Below are positions 1 to 10,530 of a DNA stretch of 64,000 nucleotides, piece after piece. Every line of letters starts with the position of its first letter. The stretch's first letter is position 1. The stretch is from positions 54,706,009 to 54,770,008 of the forward strand of contig NC_054706.1 of NCBI RefSeq assembly GCF_016097555.1, in the 5' to 3' direction. Source of the DNA: Gigantopelta aegis (lineage: Eukaryota; Mollusca; Gastropoda; Neomphalida; Peltospiridae). The notes beneath the pieces were generated by a model that did no database searches, was not told the origin of the DNA, and saw only the letters and a list, made by a program, of their open reading frames with translations. The translations under genes were made by a program, and so were the position numbers.

Positions 1-796
1 AGAGGGGAATTGAACCAGTTGTGTTTGATAGAGGGGATTTACCTTGTAATAGACAAGAGTTAATTCTAGAGCAGGGGGCTGATCCAAGTTTGTTGGCAGC
101 TCGCACTACATTGTTAACTAAGGGTGAGATGAAGGATCAGATCTCAGGGTATTATATGGACATGGGAGTGTTAATGAATAAGATTGTGGAAAAGGTTGTG
201 CCTGATAGTGAGGAATGTGTGACAAGATGTAGAATTGTGGTGCCCTCTAAGTACCGTCCGTCATTGTTATTGTTAGCACATGAGGACGTGTTTGCTGGCC
301 ACTTAGGGCGGAATAAAACTCATAGTAAACTTGCCTCAGAGTTTTATTGGAAGGGAATGTTTGCAGATGTCAGTAAGCATTGTATGTCATGTCATGTGTG
401 TCAGGTTGTGGGCAAACCAAATCAGCTAATTCCTCCCTATCCCCTGCAGAAGGTTCCCATAGTTGGGGAAGCCTTTTCAAAAGTGTTGATAGATGTCGTG
501 GGGCCATTACCGAAAAACGCGTTCAGGCAACCAATTCTTGTTAACAATTATGTGCTTAACTACGCGTTTTTCCAGAGGCGATTCCCTTAAGGAAGGTTAC
601 TGCGTCGGTTGTAGCTAGTGCGCTGCTTAAGTACTTTACGTACACAGGTTTACCAGGTGAAATTCAAAGCGACCGGGGTACGAACTTTATGAGCAAGTTA
701 ATCCAGCAAGTACTGTCTATGTTAGATATACGACAGATTCGTTCTGCTGCATTCCACCCTGAGAGCCAGGGCGCCATAGAACGTTTCCACTAGAGC
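1..796 (+). pseudogene. Retroelement integrase: H2C2 zinc-binding and catalytic core, broken frame
   Basis: The open stretch 21-590 contains the HHCC zinc-binding signature (HLGRNKTHSK, then CMSCHVCQ), followed by the first core aspartate in LIDVVGP. The frame is lost near 510-575, where two homopolymer runs (A5 and T5) each appear one base too long. The second aspartate (IQSDRGTNF) and the glutamate (PESQGAIERFH) are readable at about 655-790 in the frame of the downstream ORF. A TAG follows at 791-793. The DDE catalytic residues are therefore present but not in one frame. These could be real decay or assembly indels. Confidence 0.8.
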
Positions 797-2815
797 ATGA
801 AAAGTATGCTCCGCTGCCATTGTTTCGACAATGGTACTGACTGGGACCAGTCAATTCCTTTCGTGTTGTTCGCAGCACGGGATGCTAAGCAGGAATCCTT
901 AGGATTCACCCCATTTGAGTTGGTCTATGGGCATTCAGCCCGAGGCCCTCTCAAATTGGTAAAAGATAGTTGGTTAGACAAGGATAATGCCGAAAACCTG
1001 CTGATTTATGTAGGGAGAGTTAGAGATAGGTTGTGGCAGGCGACCGAACTGGCTAGGAAGCACCTGAGCTATGCTCAGAACAAAATAAAATCAGTGTTTG
1101 ATAGGAAGGCTAAGAGTCGGGAATTTAAACCAGGGGATAAAGTGCTGCTGTACCTTCCCATTAAACGGGGTTCATTACAGAACCGGTATTTCGGTCCCTA
1201 TGTTGTGCACAAACGGGTTAATGAGACAGGGTATGTGATAAACACTCCTGATAGGGTTAGGAAAAGTAGGTATTGTCACATCAATTTGCTAAAAGGTTAT
1301 TTTGACAGACTGCCGATAGTTCCAGTGTTGCCTGTCCAAATTGAGAGTCACTCAATTTCCTGTGATGATGTCAAGACTGCGGAGATCAAATTAACCAACA
1401 GCCAGATTCTAGCAGACTTGAGTTCCTATCTACAGCACCTTGACAGCCCCCAGCGAGCAAAGCTGACTACGTTGATACAAGACAATGTTTCCATTTGTCA
1501 GGACTTTCCAACGGTTACCAATACTTTAATCCAGGATGTGAGCTTGGAACCCAACGCTACACCGATTCGACAGCATGCTTATCGGATAAATCCTGTAAAA
1601 CGTGCGGCACTAAAAAAAGAGATAGATTACATGTTGGAACACGACATTCTGGAACCATCAAACAGTCAGTGGGCATCACCTGTTATTCTGATTCAAAAGG
1701 GAGATAACAGTTTCCGGGTGTGCGCTGACCTACGTCGCGTGAATCAACTCATCAAGGCAGATGCCTACCCTCTACCCCGCCTTGACGATTGCATCGACCG
1801 AGTTGGACACGCGCAATACATCACCAAATTGGACCTACTGAAGGGTTTTTATGCCATTCCATTAACGGAGGAAGCTAAGGACATTCTGGCGATCATCACA
1901 CCTGACGGCCTCTTCCAATTCCGAGTAATGCCGTTTGGGTTGAAGACTGCCCCTGCTGCCTTTCAAAGGATGATGAATCAGGTGTTATCTGATTTAGAAA
2001 ACGTCAGTGTGTATCTGGACGATGTGGTGTTAGCCACCGACACTTGGGATGAACATTTAACCGGGTTACAACTAATATTCAGTCGCCTACAGAAAGCTAA
2101 CTTGACTGTGAACCTGGGCAAATGTGAATTCGTGAGAGCTTCAGTGACCTACTTAGGTCATACTGTCGGACATGGTTGCGTCGCCCCACTGCAGGCCAAG
2201 ACACTAAGCATCAGCCAGTACCCTGCACCGACCAACCGTCGTGAAGTTCACCGGTTCCTTGGCATGGCCGGTTATTATCGTCGTTTCTGCGCTAGATTTG
2301 CGACGGTAGCGGCCCCCATCACATCGCTGCTAAAGAAGGAAACGAAGTTCCAGTGGTCAGTTGAATGCGAGAAGTCATTTAACCGTCTCAAGCAGATGCT
2401 CTCCTCGTCTCCCGTGATGGCAGCGCCAGACTACCGAATGCCGTTCAAGCTAGCTGTGGATGCCAGTGACGTGGGAGCTGGACCTGTGCTGTTCCAGGAA
2501 GACGGAAATGGACTGGACCATCCTGTAAGTTTCTTCTCGAAAAAGTTTGACAAACACCAGGTGAACTATTCCACTATAGAGAAGGAAGCTTTGGCCATGG
2601 TACAAGCTCTGAAGCATTTTCAGATCTACGTGAAATCGGCAGTGCACCAAGTGGTGGTCTTTACTGATCATAATCCGCTTACTTTCATTCACAGGATGAA
2701 AGCCACCAACCAGAGAGTTTTGAGGTGGAGTCTTCTTCTGCAAGAATACCCAATTACCATTGAACATATCAAGGGCACATCCAATGTAATCGCTGATGCC
2801 CTGTCCCGAAGTTGA
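797..2815 (+). CDS. Retroelement polyprotein segment: integrase C-terminus, reverse transcriptase, RNase H
   Basis: The reading frame is 672 codons and ends at TGA. Residues about 1-175 are the integrase core end and C-terminal region (FDRKAKSREFKPGDKVLLYL, HINLLKGYF). The RT follows at about 220-450, with DLRRVNQLI, FRVMPFGLKTAPAAFQ and the catalytic YLDDVV at about residue 406. The connection includes HRFLGMAGYYRRF. RNase H starts near residue 550 (VDASDVGAG) and continues through TDHNPL to IADALSRS. The first ATG is probably not a true start: the frame continues the upstream integrase after a TAG. No integrase follows the RNase H, which fixes the unusual order. Confidence 0.85.
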   Translation: MKSMLRCHCFDNGTDWDQSIPFVLFAARDAKQESLGFTPFELVYGHSARGPLKLVKDSWLDKDNAENLLIYVGRVRDRLWQATELARKHLSYAQNKIKSVFDRKAKSREFKPGDKVLLYLPIKRGSLQNRYFGPYVVHKRVNETGYVINTPDRVRKSRYCHINLLKGYFDRLPIVPVLPVQIESHSISCDDVKTAEIKLTNSQILADLSSYLQHLDSPQRAKLTTLIQDNVSICQDFPTVTNTLIQDVSLEPNATPIRQHAYRINPVKRAALKKEIDYMLEHDILEPSNSQWASPVILIQKGDNSFRVCADLRRVNQLIKADAYPLPRLDDCIDRVGHAQYITKLDLLKGFYAIPLTEEAKDILAIITPDGLFQFRVMPFGLKTAPAAFQRMMNQVLSDLENVSVYLDDVVLATDTWDEHLTGLQLIFSRLQKANLTVNLGKCEFVRASVTYLGHTVGHGCVAPLQAKTLSISQYPAPTNRREVHRFLGMAGYYRRFCARFATVAAPITSLLKKETKFQWSVECEKSFNRLKQMLSSSPVMAAPDYRMPFKLAVDASDVGAGPVLFQEDGNGLDHPVSFFSKKFDKHQVNYSTIEKEALAMVQALKHFQIYVKSAVHQVVVFTDHNPLTFIHRMKATNQRVLRWSLLLQEYPITIEHIKGTSNVIADALSRS

Positions 2816-3035
2816 ACGTTATGATAATGTGTTGACATTCCTGATTTCTGTTTTGTTTTGATATATTTTATTTGTATACCAGGGACTCAGAGACTCAGTG
2901 TGATTACTGGTAGTCACCCTATTATTACATGTGTTATAAATGTCCGTATGCGTCGGTTAACGCACCTTTTTGTTTTAATGTAGTATATTTCCCTATTCCT
3001 AGAGTAGAGGAAATATCCTTTTTGAGGTGGGGGTG

Positions 3036-3507
3036 TGTGACGGAACATGCGCTTAAATTTGTTTCGCCTGTGGCGATTTTTAATTGTGTTAGAGGGCTGT
3101 GTGCAGTTTCATTGCCCGTAGCGCAGATGGGCAACTTGTTACGTAATACGTGTAACGGTGAAGTGATTCGCATATTGTGTAACTAGACACCTAGAGATTA
3201 ACTAATTAAGTGATCAGTTCTGGGTTGTTATTATTGCTGTTATTAATTAACTACTACGGCTGTACATTTGTCAGCGTAGGATAATACAGATTCCAAAGTG
3301 TATTGTGTTTTGTTGTGTTTCTAGTGAGCTAAACGTGCTATAATAATATATACTTTATATAAGATCGTATCTCTGATCATACCTAGAGACGAGCCATACT
3401 AGGGTTTAACAGCCTGTTACAGAGAGATCTAATAGATATACAGTTAGGAGAGATATTTTCATAATCGTGTTCTATTCAGTTACGGGAATTATAGAATCCC
3501 CGTGACA
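3036..3507 (+). repeat. 3' LTR of the gypsy-class element, internally deleted form
   Basis: It starts TGTGACGG just after a purine-rich tract and ends CCCCGTGACA, so its ends are near-inverted. Its first ~90 and last ~340 bases match the solo LTRs at 21459-22660 and 34620-35864, which are about 1.2 kb. This copy jumps from ACGTAATAC to the segment before AGTGATT, lacking about 750 bases present in the other two. Confidence 0.8.
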
Positions 3508-5689
3508 ACTAACAATGTCTTTAATATAATTGATCCCAGCATAAACATTTATAATAATCAAACCATTAACCTCGTTAATGAATACATATGCATGCAATAT
3601 TCTAATATTAATTATTCAAATAAGTACAGAGATGAGCCTTTTACTAAAAAGGGCACCTCTATTTAAAAGCATACTAAATATGTGTCCACTAAATACAGGT
3701 TTTGTACTGTCTACTTGGACATTCGTTTATGAAAATGACTGATCACTTATGTACCATTTAAGTACAAATTATGAAAAGTATAATATACATATCTGCAAAA
3801 GTTTAATATGAATGAACAAACTACTATTTAATGATGCCAGTATCACTTACCCCACACGACCAGAGTCCAAACCTGAACAAAAACAAGCAATTGTCAGTCG
3901 CGTTTTACAGAGAAATAAATGAAAGCAATAATGCATTAATTGGATCTTTTTAAGATTCCCTCTCACCAAGAGTTAATATAAATTGCTAAAGCAGCGGTTT
4001 ATCTCTTTTGAGCTAATAAAACTGCGCCAACATATTTAATGTCAAATAAAAGCTCCCAAACTATATAGTGCAAGAAAATGTCGATAATTATGATACATCA
4101 TATGGAACCTTATGACATCTTTGTTCTTTCTTTCTTAAACATTATGGTAACAGTACTAACAGGAAATCACTTACTAATCGTTAATATACTTTCGAGAGAG
4201 AAACCAACTTTATAAAATACTATAACTATGCATTCAATCTTATAAAAATTATCAATAGCGTGATTCCTAAATAGCAAATATACTTCATTATAACTAAATG
4301 TAATACGATGCTTACCTTACGATGGCTCGAGTAACTCGGTGTTGATTGCTCGGTGACCAGAGTGGAATGCCTTGTGTGAGATTCACACCAAGAACAAAGA
4401 ACTTTGGCCCTTTTCCACATATGGTCATGTCACATGGCCATGAAAGCTGTCCCTTCTGGCACCAGCCTTCCAAACATAATACTGTAAGTCTTTAGAGAGT
4501 GGTTGGTTGTGTTCTTTTATAGAAAGGGAGGAAATATACATGCAGCAAATAAAACAATGATAGTGCATTTTCACCACCACTGAAGCAGGCAAATCCTGAC
4601 CTTCAAGATATAAGAAATTATATATTATATATATTTCACTATCGTACATTTAGAATATAGGTGTCTGTATATTCAGTGTTTCTTGTTGTCCTATTATTTG
4701 TATGTAGCCCAAACTGGATTTGGTTTCCCAACAATTTTGTACGTACGAAAAAAACATATATTGGGAAACGAAATGAAGTTTCAGCTAGTACAATACTGGG
4801 GCGATCAGAAACACATTTAAATATACAGACACTGATATTTTATGCAGGAAAATGTATTTAATTCAAAGTTGTTGTCCTTGAAACGTCTCTGGTAGTCCGC
4901 AACGTCTTAACAATTGCAACAAACTCCGGACTTTCCCTTTAATAAACTGAAAGCAGAAGAAATAGTTGGTAATTTCACCTTTTTCACCAGCTCAAGAACA
5001 CCCTCTGTTACTGTACTCAGATTATTTTTTGTTCTACCACTGAGTTGGAGACAGCCGTCTGACATTAACTTTTGACCAGGGTCTGAAACAAATGGAGTAT
5101 CACTTTAATGATTGAAAGCCATTGCATGGAGTAATTAACCCAAGAAGGTCCCCCTATTAGTTAGATGGTATCTGTATTGTTGGTAGTTTTAGAGGATTAT
5201 GGTTATCATTATTTCGCCACTCGTCCATAAATGACAGAACGTCTAAAGATAAGGGTTCCAGCTGCAAAACCAAAAGAGGGGATATAAGCTGGGAGTTCTT
5301 GTCTGTATAGGGACTTGGGTGGCGGTCAGGGAAGAGGTGGAAAATGCTGTCAGCTGGGCAAACTATAGTAGTCCAGTTGACATAAGTTACTATATTTGAC
5401 TGCTCTTTTGTAAGTGAAAGGTATTTTGTTGTCGCATTCAAGTAGTATAATTATATGTATTCTTGTTATGCTTAGTGAGGGGAGGACAGCTGGTAATCTA
5501 AGTGAGACCGAATAAAGTAAAGTGTAGGCGTCGCTTACCCAGAAGTTACGAATAGTTATAATATCTATAACTGGTAATCCTAGTCATGACCTGGTAAATT
5601 GTAGGTTATTTGAATATTGTATGTAGGGAAGACTGAGGATAATAATCAATTATTGTAAGGTTTGTTACTGTTTTAACTGTGAGGGGTAA
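3508..5689. other. AT-rich intergenic DNA, no gene recognised
   Basis: Only short chance ORFs occur here on both strands. No domain, tRNA or splice pattern was recognised. A probable MITE lies at 4645-4840. Confidence 0.5.
4645..4840. repeat. Probable MITE with inverted ends
   Basis: The sequence GTGTCTGTATATTCAGTG near 4651 is mirrored by AATATACAGACACTGA near 4817. The arms are about 24 bp with mismatches and the element is about 190 bp. Transposon class is not clear. Confidence 0.4.
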
Positions 5690-7506
5690 CTAAAATTGGA
5701 TAAAGAAAATAACGTTATTTCTGATGCGCAGTTTGGTTTCAGAAAACATGTCCACAGTTGATGCTATTTTTATATTACAGTTTTTGATAAATCGAGCACT
5801 GAAAAATAAGAAACGATTATATTGCTGCTTTGTAGACTATAAAAAGGCTTTTGATTTTATAAATAGACAAAATTTGTGGTACAAGCTAATTAAACAGGGC
5901 ATAGAAGGCAAAATGTTGGCAGTTATAAGATCTTTATATGACAACGTTAAATGCTGTGTGAAATATAAGAACGTAATTTCTGAGTATTTCGTGTGTGTAA
6001 ACGGCTTATTGCAAGGTGAGGTGTTATCACCAATATTATTTTCTATGTATGTAAATGATTGTGAAATGCAATTCATATCAGACAATTGTCCATATATTGA
6101 AATACAAATGTTCAACATATTTCTACTAATGTATGCTGATGACATGGTACTTCTTTCCGAGACGCCAGAAGGGTTACAGTCTATGTTAAATACCCTTGAA
6201 TATTACACCACAAAATGGGATCTAACCGTTAATACAAATAAAACGAAAATAGTAGTCTTTAGAAATGGGGGTAAACTTAAAGATAACGAGAAATGGGATT
6301 ATGAGTGTCACCAGTTGGAGGTAGTAGACGAATTTAACTATCTTGGATTGTTACTAAGTTATAATGGTAAATTTAATCGGGCACAGAAAAGACTGGCAGA
6401 ACAAGGACGTAAAGCACAATACTGGATCATGAATATTTGTAATAAGAACTATTTTAATATTGAAACGAAGTTAGCGGTATTTGATACCTATGTAAATAGT
6501 GTTCTTAATTATGGATCGGAAGTCTGGGGTTTTCACTCAGCACACGACATTGAGAAAGTGCATATACAATTTTGTAAACATTCATTGGGTGTACATAACA
6601 GAACTTGTAATTACTTTGTTTATAGAGAATTGGGACGATTTCCACTAGCTATTATAAGAAAGCTGAGAATGTTTAAATATTGGATAAACCTTGGTAGTAC
6701 CAGTAGTTGCATTCTAAAAGCTGTGTACGAGGAAATGTATGAGTATGGAGATATTTGGCTAACGAATATTAAGCAGGAATTAGATACGCTTGGGCTAAGT
6801 TATATGTGGAAATCGACCCATACCCATATCTGTTTTTATTACATAATTAAAGAAAGAATATTTGATGTATTTAAACCAAAATCCTACAGTTTAATAACAG
6901 CGTCGCCAAAAGGATCACTATATAAACACTTAATAAAGGAATATCAATTACAAACATATCTGACAAAGCCAATTGATTCACGTAATATAAAAGAAATAAC
7001 GAAAATGATAATTTGTGCACACAGGATAAATATTGAAGCTGGTAGGTACAAAAATATCGAGAGAACACAGAGAGTATGTACATTATGTAATATTAATGAG
7101 ATTGAGGATGAGTTTCATTTTATTCTTCAGTGTCCACGATACGAAACTTTAAGAAATACAATTATTAAGAAATACTACTCCAAGAACCCCAGTGCTTTTA
7201 AACTAATACAGCTATTGTCAACTACAAACAATAAGGAGATAAATAACCTAGGCAAATACTTACTACAGGCGAACAAAATGAGGGATATGCTATTACTACA
7301 AACAACTTAATATATCTATATTTGTGTAACCCATATTGCCGATTGTTTATATATAGATATAGATGGATTGTTTTATCGGTATATGTGTATGTATTTATGT
7401 AAGTCATTCTCCACCATTGTTCTGCACTATTGTACATAATATTGTATTTCATTGTTATAATGCTGATAAGTTGGAAAACTTAACAAAATAAAGAACTTGA
7501 ACTTGA
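5690..7506 (+). mobile_element. 5'-truncated non-LTR retrotransposon (LINE)
   Basis: The first recognisable coding is ISDAQFGFRK at about 5718-5747, in a frame one base away from the main ORF. No endonuclease domain precedes it, so the element is 5' truncated. After the ORF there is a short AT-rich 3' UTR and a tail of AATAAAGAACTTGAACTTGA at about 7487-7506, a short repeated tail typical of non-LTR elements. Confidence 0.8.
5724..7310 (+). CDS. LINE reverse transcriptase ORF2 fragment with C-terminal zinc knuckle
   Basis: The frame is 528 codons. RT motifs in order are CCFVDYKKAFD (about residue 42), NGLLQGEVLSPILFSMYVND, and the catalytic YADDMVLLSE at about residue 138. The usual thumb follows (NTNKTKIVVF, FNYLGLLLS). 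A cysteine-histidine cluster near residue 460 (CTLCN, then DEFHFILQCPRY) is the zinc knuckle found after the RT in many LINEs. The annotated ATG is not a true start, because coding extends upstream in a shifted frame at 5718-5747. Clade was not assigned. Confidence 0.85.
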   Translation: MRSLVSENMSTVDAIFILQFLINRALKNKKRLYCCFVDYKKAFDFINRQNLWYKLIKQGIEGKMLAVIRSLYDNVKCCVKYKNVISEYFVCVNGLLQGEVLSPILFSMYVNDCEMQFISDNCPYIEIQMFNIFLLMYADDMVLLSETPEGLQSMLNTLEYYTTKWDLTVNTNKTKIVVFRNGGKLKDNEKWDYECHQLEVVDEFNYLGLLLSYNGKFNRAQKRLAEQGRKAQYWIMNICNKNYFNIETKLAVFDTYVNSVLNYGSEVWGFHSAHDIEKVHIQFCKHSLGVHNRTCNYFVYRELGRFPLAIIRKLRMFKYWINLGSTSSCILKAVYEEMYEYGDIWLTNIKQELDTLGLSYMWKSTHTHICFYYIIKERIFDVFKPKSYSLITASPKGSLYKHLIKEYQLQTYLTKPIDSRNIKEITKMIICAHRINIEAGRYKNIERTQRVCTLCNINEIEDEFHFILQCPRYETLRNTIIKKYYSKNPSAFKLIQLLSTTNNKEINNLGKYLLQANKMRDMLLLQTT

Positions 7507-7798
7507 TATCCCAAAGTTGCCGAGTGATTACGTTTAACGTGTGGTGCTCAGCCTAGAGGTTGTGTGACACCGGTTGTAACAGGCCATGTAAGTACTGTAA
7601 CGCTTACCTGGTATTTTCCTGTCATGGACAGAACTCTCTGGCGAAGTCAGAGGTTGTGCCAACGATAGGCGTGTGTTTTAACAGTTCTCTGATGGAAGTA
7701 TGCCAAAAATTATCCACATATACCCACACCTGCTATTTTATAATACATATTTGAAACTAAACTCGTGTTGTCTATCTATTGAATTTAACGTTAGTTAA

Positions 7799-7800
<2 letters not shown>
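7507..7800. other. Short unannotated spacer
   Basis: No gene or recognisable repeat was seen between the LINE tail and the TA microsatellite. Confidence 0.4.

Positions 7801-7876
<76 letters not shown>
7801..7876. repeat. (TA)n microsatellite
   Basis: About 38 uninterrupted TA units. The tyrosine-isoleucine ORFs on both strands here are artefacts of it. Confidence 0.95.
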
Positions 7877-7881
<5 letters not shown>

Positions 7882-8078
7882 CTTGTTGCCTGAATCCCTC
7901 TAAAGCCAAGCCACTCGGGTGGAAAGATACCCGATACAGGGAGATCTATAGGTATAGGTTGGGATATTTGGAGAAATATTCTTACACCCGTTGCGGGTTT
8001 ATGATTCGGTTGCCGGGTAACTGAGTGGTGGAGCAGTTGCCGGTAACGGTGTTGGAAGCTCCGTGACAACCACCAACA
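7877..8078 (+). repeat. Diverged LTR 3' end, related to the gypsy-class LTRs
   Basis: The run CACTCGGGTGGAAAGATACC, the adjacent GAGATCTATAGGTATA and the terminal CCGTGACAA parallel the 3' end of the LTR at 34620-35864 (ACTCGGGTATTGG, GAGATCTAATAGATATA, CCCGTGACAA). It looks like a related but distinct LTR family fragment whose 5' part was lost or replaced by the TA run. Confidence 0.55.
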
Positions 8079-8093
8079 GAATAAATACGGACC

Positions 8094-8183
8094 TGGTTAT
8101 ATGTTGTAGGTACCATAAACGTTCTTTTTCCAAACAAGTTTGACTTTATTTTACAACCAGACAAAGCATTATTTCTGTTTCTT
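8094..8183 (+). repeat. Copy of the sequence upstream of the PAN/EGF reading frame
   Basis: About 90 bases match 11578-11668 closely, including GTAGGTACCAT and TTTATTTTACAACCAGACAA. At the second site this sequence lies about 40 bases before the PAN/EGF start codon. Here no similar reading frame follows. Confidence 0.75.
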
Positions 8184-9000
8184 ACACGCCCGTTGGTGAG
8201 AACATCATTCGTTATTTTTTATAACACATACTTGTTTACACATATACCAGGGCATACATCCAATAAAAAAACAGCACCATCGAAATCGACTACACTGTGA
8301 CGTATACTTAATCTGACAATCAGCAAAGGCTGTAAATAACTTTTGGTCGAAAAAGATGTTAAAATTTGCTTAAAACCTGGTTTTTGAGGATATGTAAGAA
8401 ATAGAATAATACATTCGTGTCCGTTAGATACTATTTATCTTACAACTCGTTGTTTAATAACGTATCAAACTCGCTTTCGTTTGTTGGATACATTTTAAAA
8501 CAAGTAGTCTGCTGTTTGATTGTGATTATTTCATGGCAGACATTTTTGATGTGGCAAATATTAGACTGAAGTTGACAGGGGAAAGCTTGTAGTTTGGAAA
8601 CGTGTAACTTGTTGACATTGAAGACATTTCTGTGGTACTTCCAGCCCATTCAAAAGTAGTGTGTATGTGTGTGTGTGGGGGGGGGGGGGGGGTTAAAATG
8701 AGTGTACTCCGGCGACGTACGGTTTAGTAAGTGTGTTTGTTTAAACCAATATCCTGGCATAAAGAGCTGGACAACGGGGGTTATCCTTTTCAGGCAGGCA
8801 ACTGTGTATTACAAAATCCACGAGACTACTGATGCCACTAACGCTATACAGAAACATACAGCGTAAATAATTGCGGTCAGTGGCCATCTTCAGCACTAGA
8901 GTTCACACACAGACCGTCCGTCCGCAGTCGTGTTCATGCCGCTGGGTTATATGTGCACGTCATCCTCTTATTACCCGTAAAGTCGCAGTAACACATCTAG
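8184..9000. other. No gene recognised; poly-G tract
   Basis: A run of about 18 G at 8674-8692 follows a short TG repeat. No coding signal was seen. Confidence 0.45.
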
Positions 9001-9001
9001 C

Positions 9002-9122
9002 CCCGTGCTTATAAACCTTAAAGTCCAGATTTTAACGTCATGGCAACGCCATTCAAATAGCATTACGTTAAAGTCTGGACTTTATTAAAGTCTAGATTTT
9101 AAGTTTTATAAGCACGGGCCCA
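9002..9122. mobile_element. Fold-back MITE, about 120 bp
   Basis: The left end CCCGTGCTTATAAACCTTAA is mirrored by AAGTTTTATAAGCACGGG at the right, and inner segments (GTCCAGATTTTAACGT and ACGTTAAAGTCTGGAC) are also inverse. Nearly the whole element folds on itself. A fragment of the same end occurs near 38674. Confidence 0.7.
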
Positions 9123-9850
9123 GGGCTGCGTTCAGCCAGACCGAGCAGAAAAACGTCCGCGAAATAGAGGATACTCCCCAAGTGTCTTGTGATATCATAA
9201 TTTATCAGCAAGATTTAATAAAAGTACGAGACACGGGAGGGGGGGGGGGGGGGGGGGGTATTCTCTTTATGATTCTTTTCATTTGTAACAATGTCAATAA
9301 TGTCATTATATTTGGCAACGGTAGACTCGTTAACTAGCAGAACGACAGTAGCGTGATGTCACTAATGATAGGTTTAGCGCTGAAACGTACACAGTGACGT
9401 AACAAAAAGAAGCGATATCTCCTAGGAGAATATCACAGGAGATATCGCAAATTATAGTGCCAGCGATATCTCCTTCAAAAGCCTTTAATGGATGATAAAC
9501 TGGTTTATGCGCTTCACGTTAAACCAAATTGCTATGTGGGGAACCAATCAAATAGTTCGCGAACGTTAGCGAAACGTTCGCTGGTTGAACTTGAGGCTGG
9601 ATAAAGTTACAATAAAGTGAAATGAGAACGTTGAAAAGGGGAAATACCCTCGAAAAATAGACTTGTTAGAGCTTGTCTCCATAACCGTTACTTCTCAGAG
9701 GATCGTGCGTTCTTAGAATTATGAAAAATGCTTTTTGTGATATTACAAACACTTAGAATGTATGGAAATGGATAGTCTAAACAATAAAATGCAAGTAATG
9801 TCTGATTTCAATTATTTAAAAAAACCCGGCTTTAATAGTGAACAGAAAAA
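9123..9850. other. No gene recognised; small palindromes and poly-G
   Basis: It holds a G run at about 9237-9258 and a perfect 12-bp inverted repeat (GCGATATCTCCT and AGGAGATATCGC) near 9411-9448, with a third GCGATATCTCC just after. No coding signal was seen. Confidence 0.4.
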
Positions 9851-10148
9851 GAAGTTTGTTTTGTTTAACGACACTACTAGAGCATTGATTTATTAAACAT
9901 GGGCTATTGAATTTCAAACATTTGGTAATTTTGACATAGTCATAGAGAGGAAACCCGCAACATTTTTTCCATTAGTAGCAAGGGATCTTTTATATGCACT
10001 AGCACACACAGGATAGCACATACCACGGTCTTTGATATACCAGTCGTGGTGCACTGGCTGGAATGAGAAATAACCCAATGGGCCCACCGACAGGGATCCA
10101 TTCCAAACCGACCGCGCACCAAGCGAGCGCTTTACCACTGGGACCCCT
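9851..10148 (-). mobile_element. SINE A, tail type 2, minus orientation
   Basis: Read on the minus strand it has the tRNA-like head (CCAGTGGTAAAGCGCTCGC), the body with GTGCACCACGACTGGTATAT and AAAAGATCCCTTGCTACTAA, and the tail ending in TTAAACAAAACAAACTTC. This is the SINE family repeated throughout the window. Confidence 0.9.
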
Positions 10149-10367
10149 AATTAACAGTGGACGTCGTAGTATTTAAAACTAAAGTGAATCACTATGATAT
10201 CATATAACAGACAACAACAATTGAGATGGACCTATATTTATATTTACCAACAATGGAGCTTCAGAGAATGGAACCAGACATTATTCATGGATGAATCAAG
10301 ATTTTTGTGCCATTTGCAGACGGTATAATGCGTGAATGGAGAAGATGTGGAGAGTGATATCATGCAT
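10149..10367. other. No gene recognised
   Basis: Short spacer without coding signal. Confidence 0.4.
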
Positions 10368-10530
10368 GTAACATCATAGCCCGAGTACTCTGACTGTAAG
10401 AGAGCTAGACGGACATTTGGACATAAATACGCTCTCAATAGGTTGGTCTCTGACTGTAATGAGAGCGTATTTATGTCCAAATGTCCGTCTAGCTCTCTTA
10501 CAGTCAGAGTACTCGGGCTAGTAACATCAT
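10368..10530. repeat. Perfect 60-bp hairpin flanked by a 10-bp direct repeat
   Basis: Bases 10377-10436 are the exact reverse complement of 10461-10520, separated by 24 bases. GTAACATCAT occurs at 10368-10377 and again at 10521-10530, immediately outside the arms. This fits insertion of a hairpin-shaped element with target duplication. A long-read fold-back artefact is less likely because of the direct repeats, but is not excluded. Confidence 0.85.

Larger units (their letters stand above)
1..3507 (+). mobile_element. Ty3/gypsy-class LTR retrotransposon, 3' part, Gmr1-like domain order
   Basis: The window opens inside pol. Reading left to right there is an integrase zinc-binding domain, an integrase core, an integrase C-terminal region, then reverse transcriptase, RNase H, a purine-rich tract (about 3022-3035) and an LTR (3036-3507). 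Integrase before reverse transcriptase is the copia order, yet the RT is clearly Ty3/gypsy type. This combination is known from Gmr1-type elements. Gag, protease and the 5' LTR lie off the left edge. The integrase half carries frame breaks and an in-frame stop, so this copy is probably dead; the RT-RNase H half is open. Confidence 0.85.
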
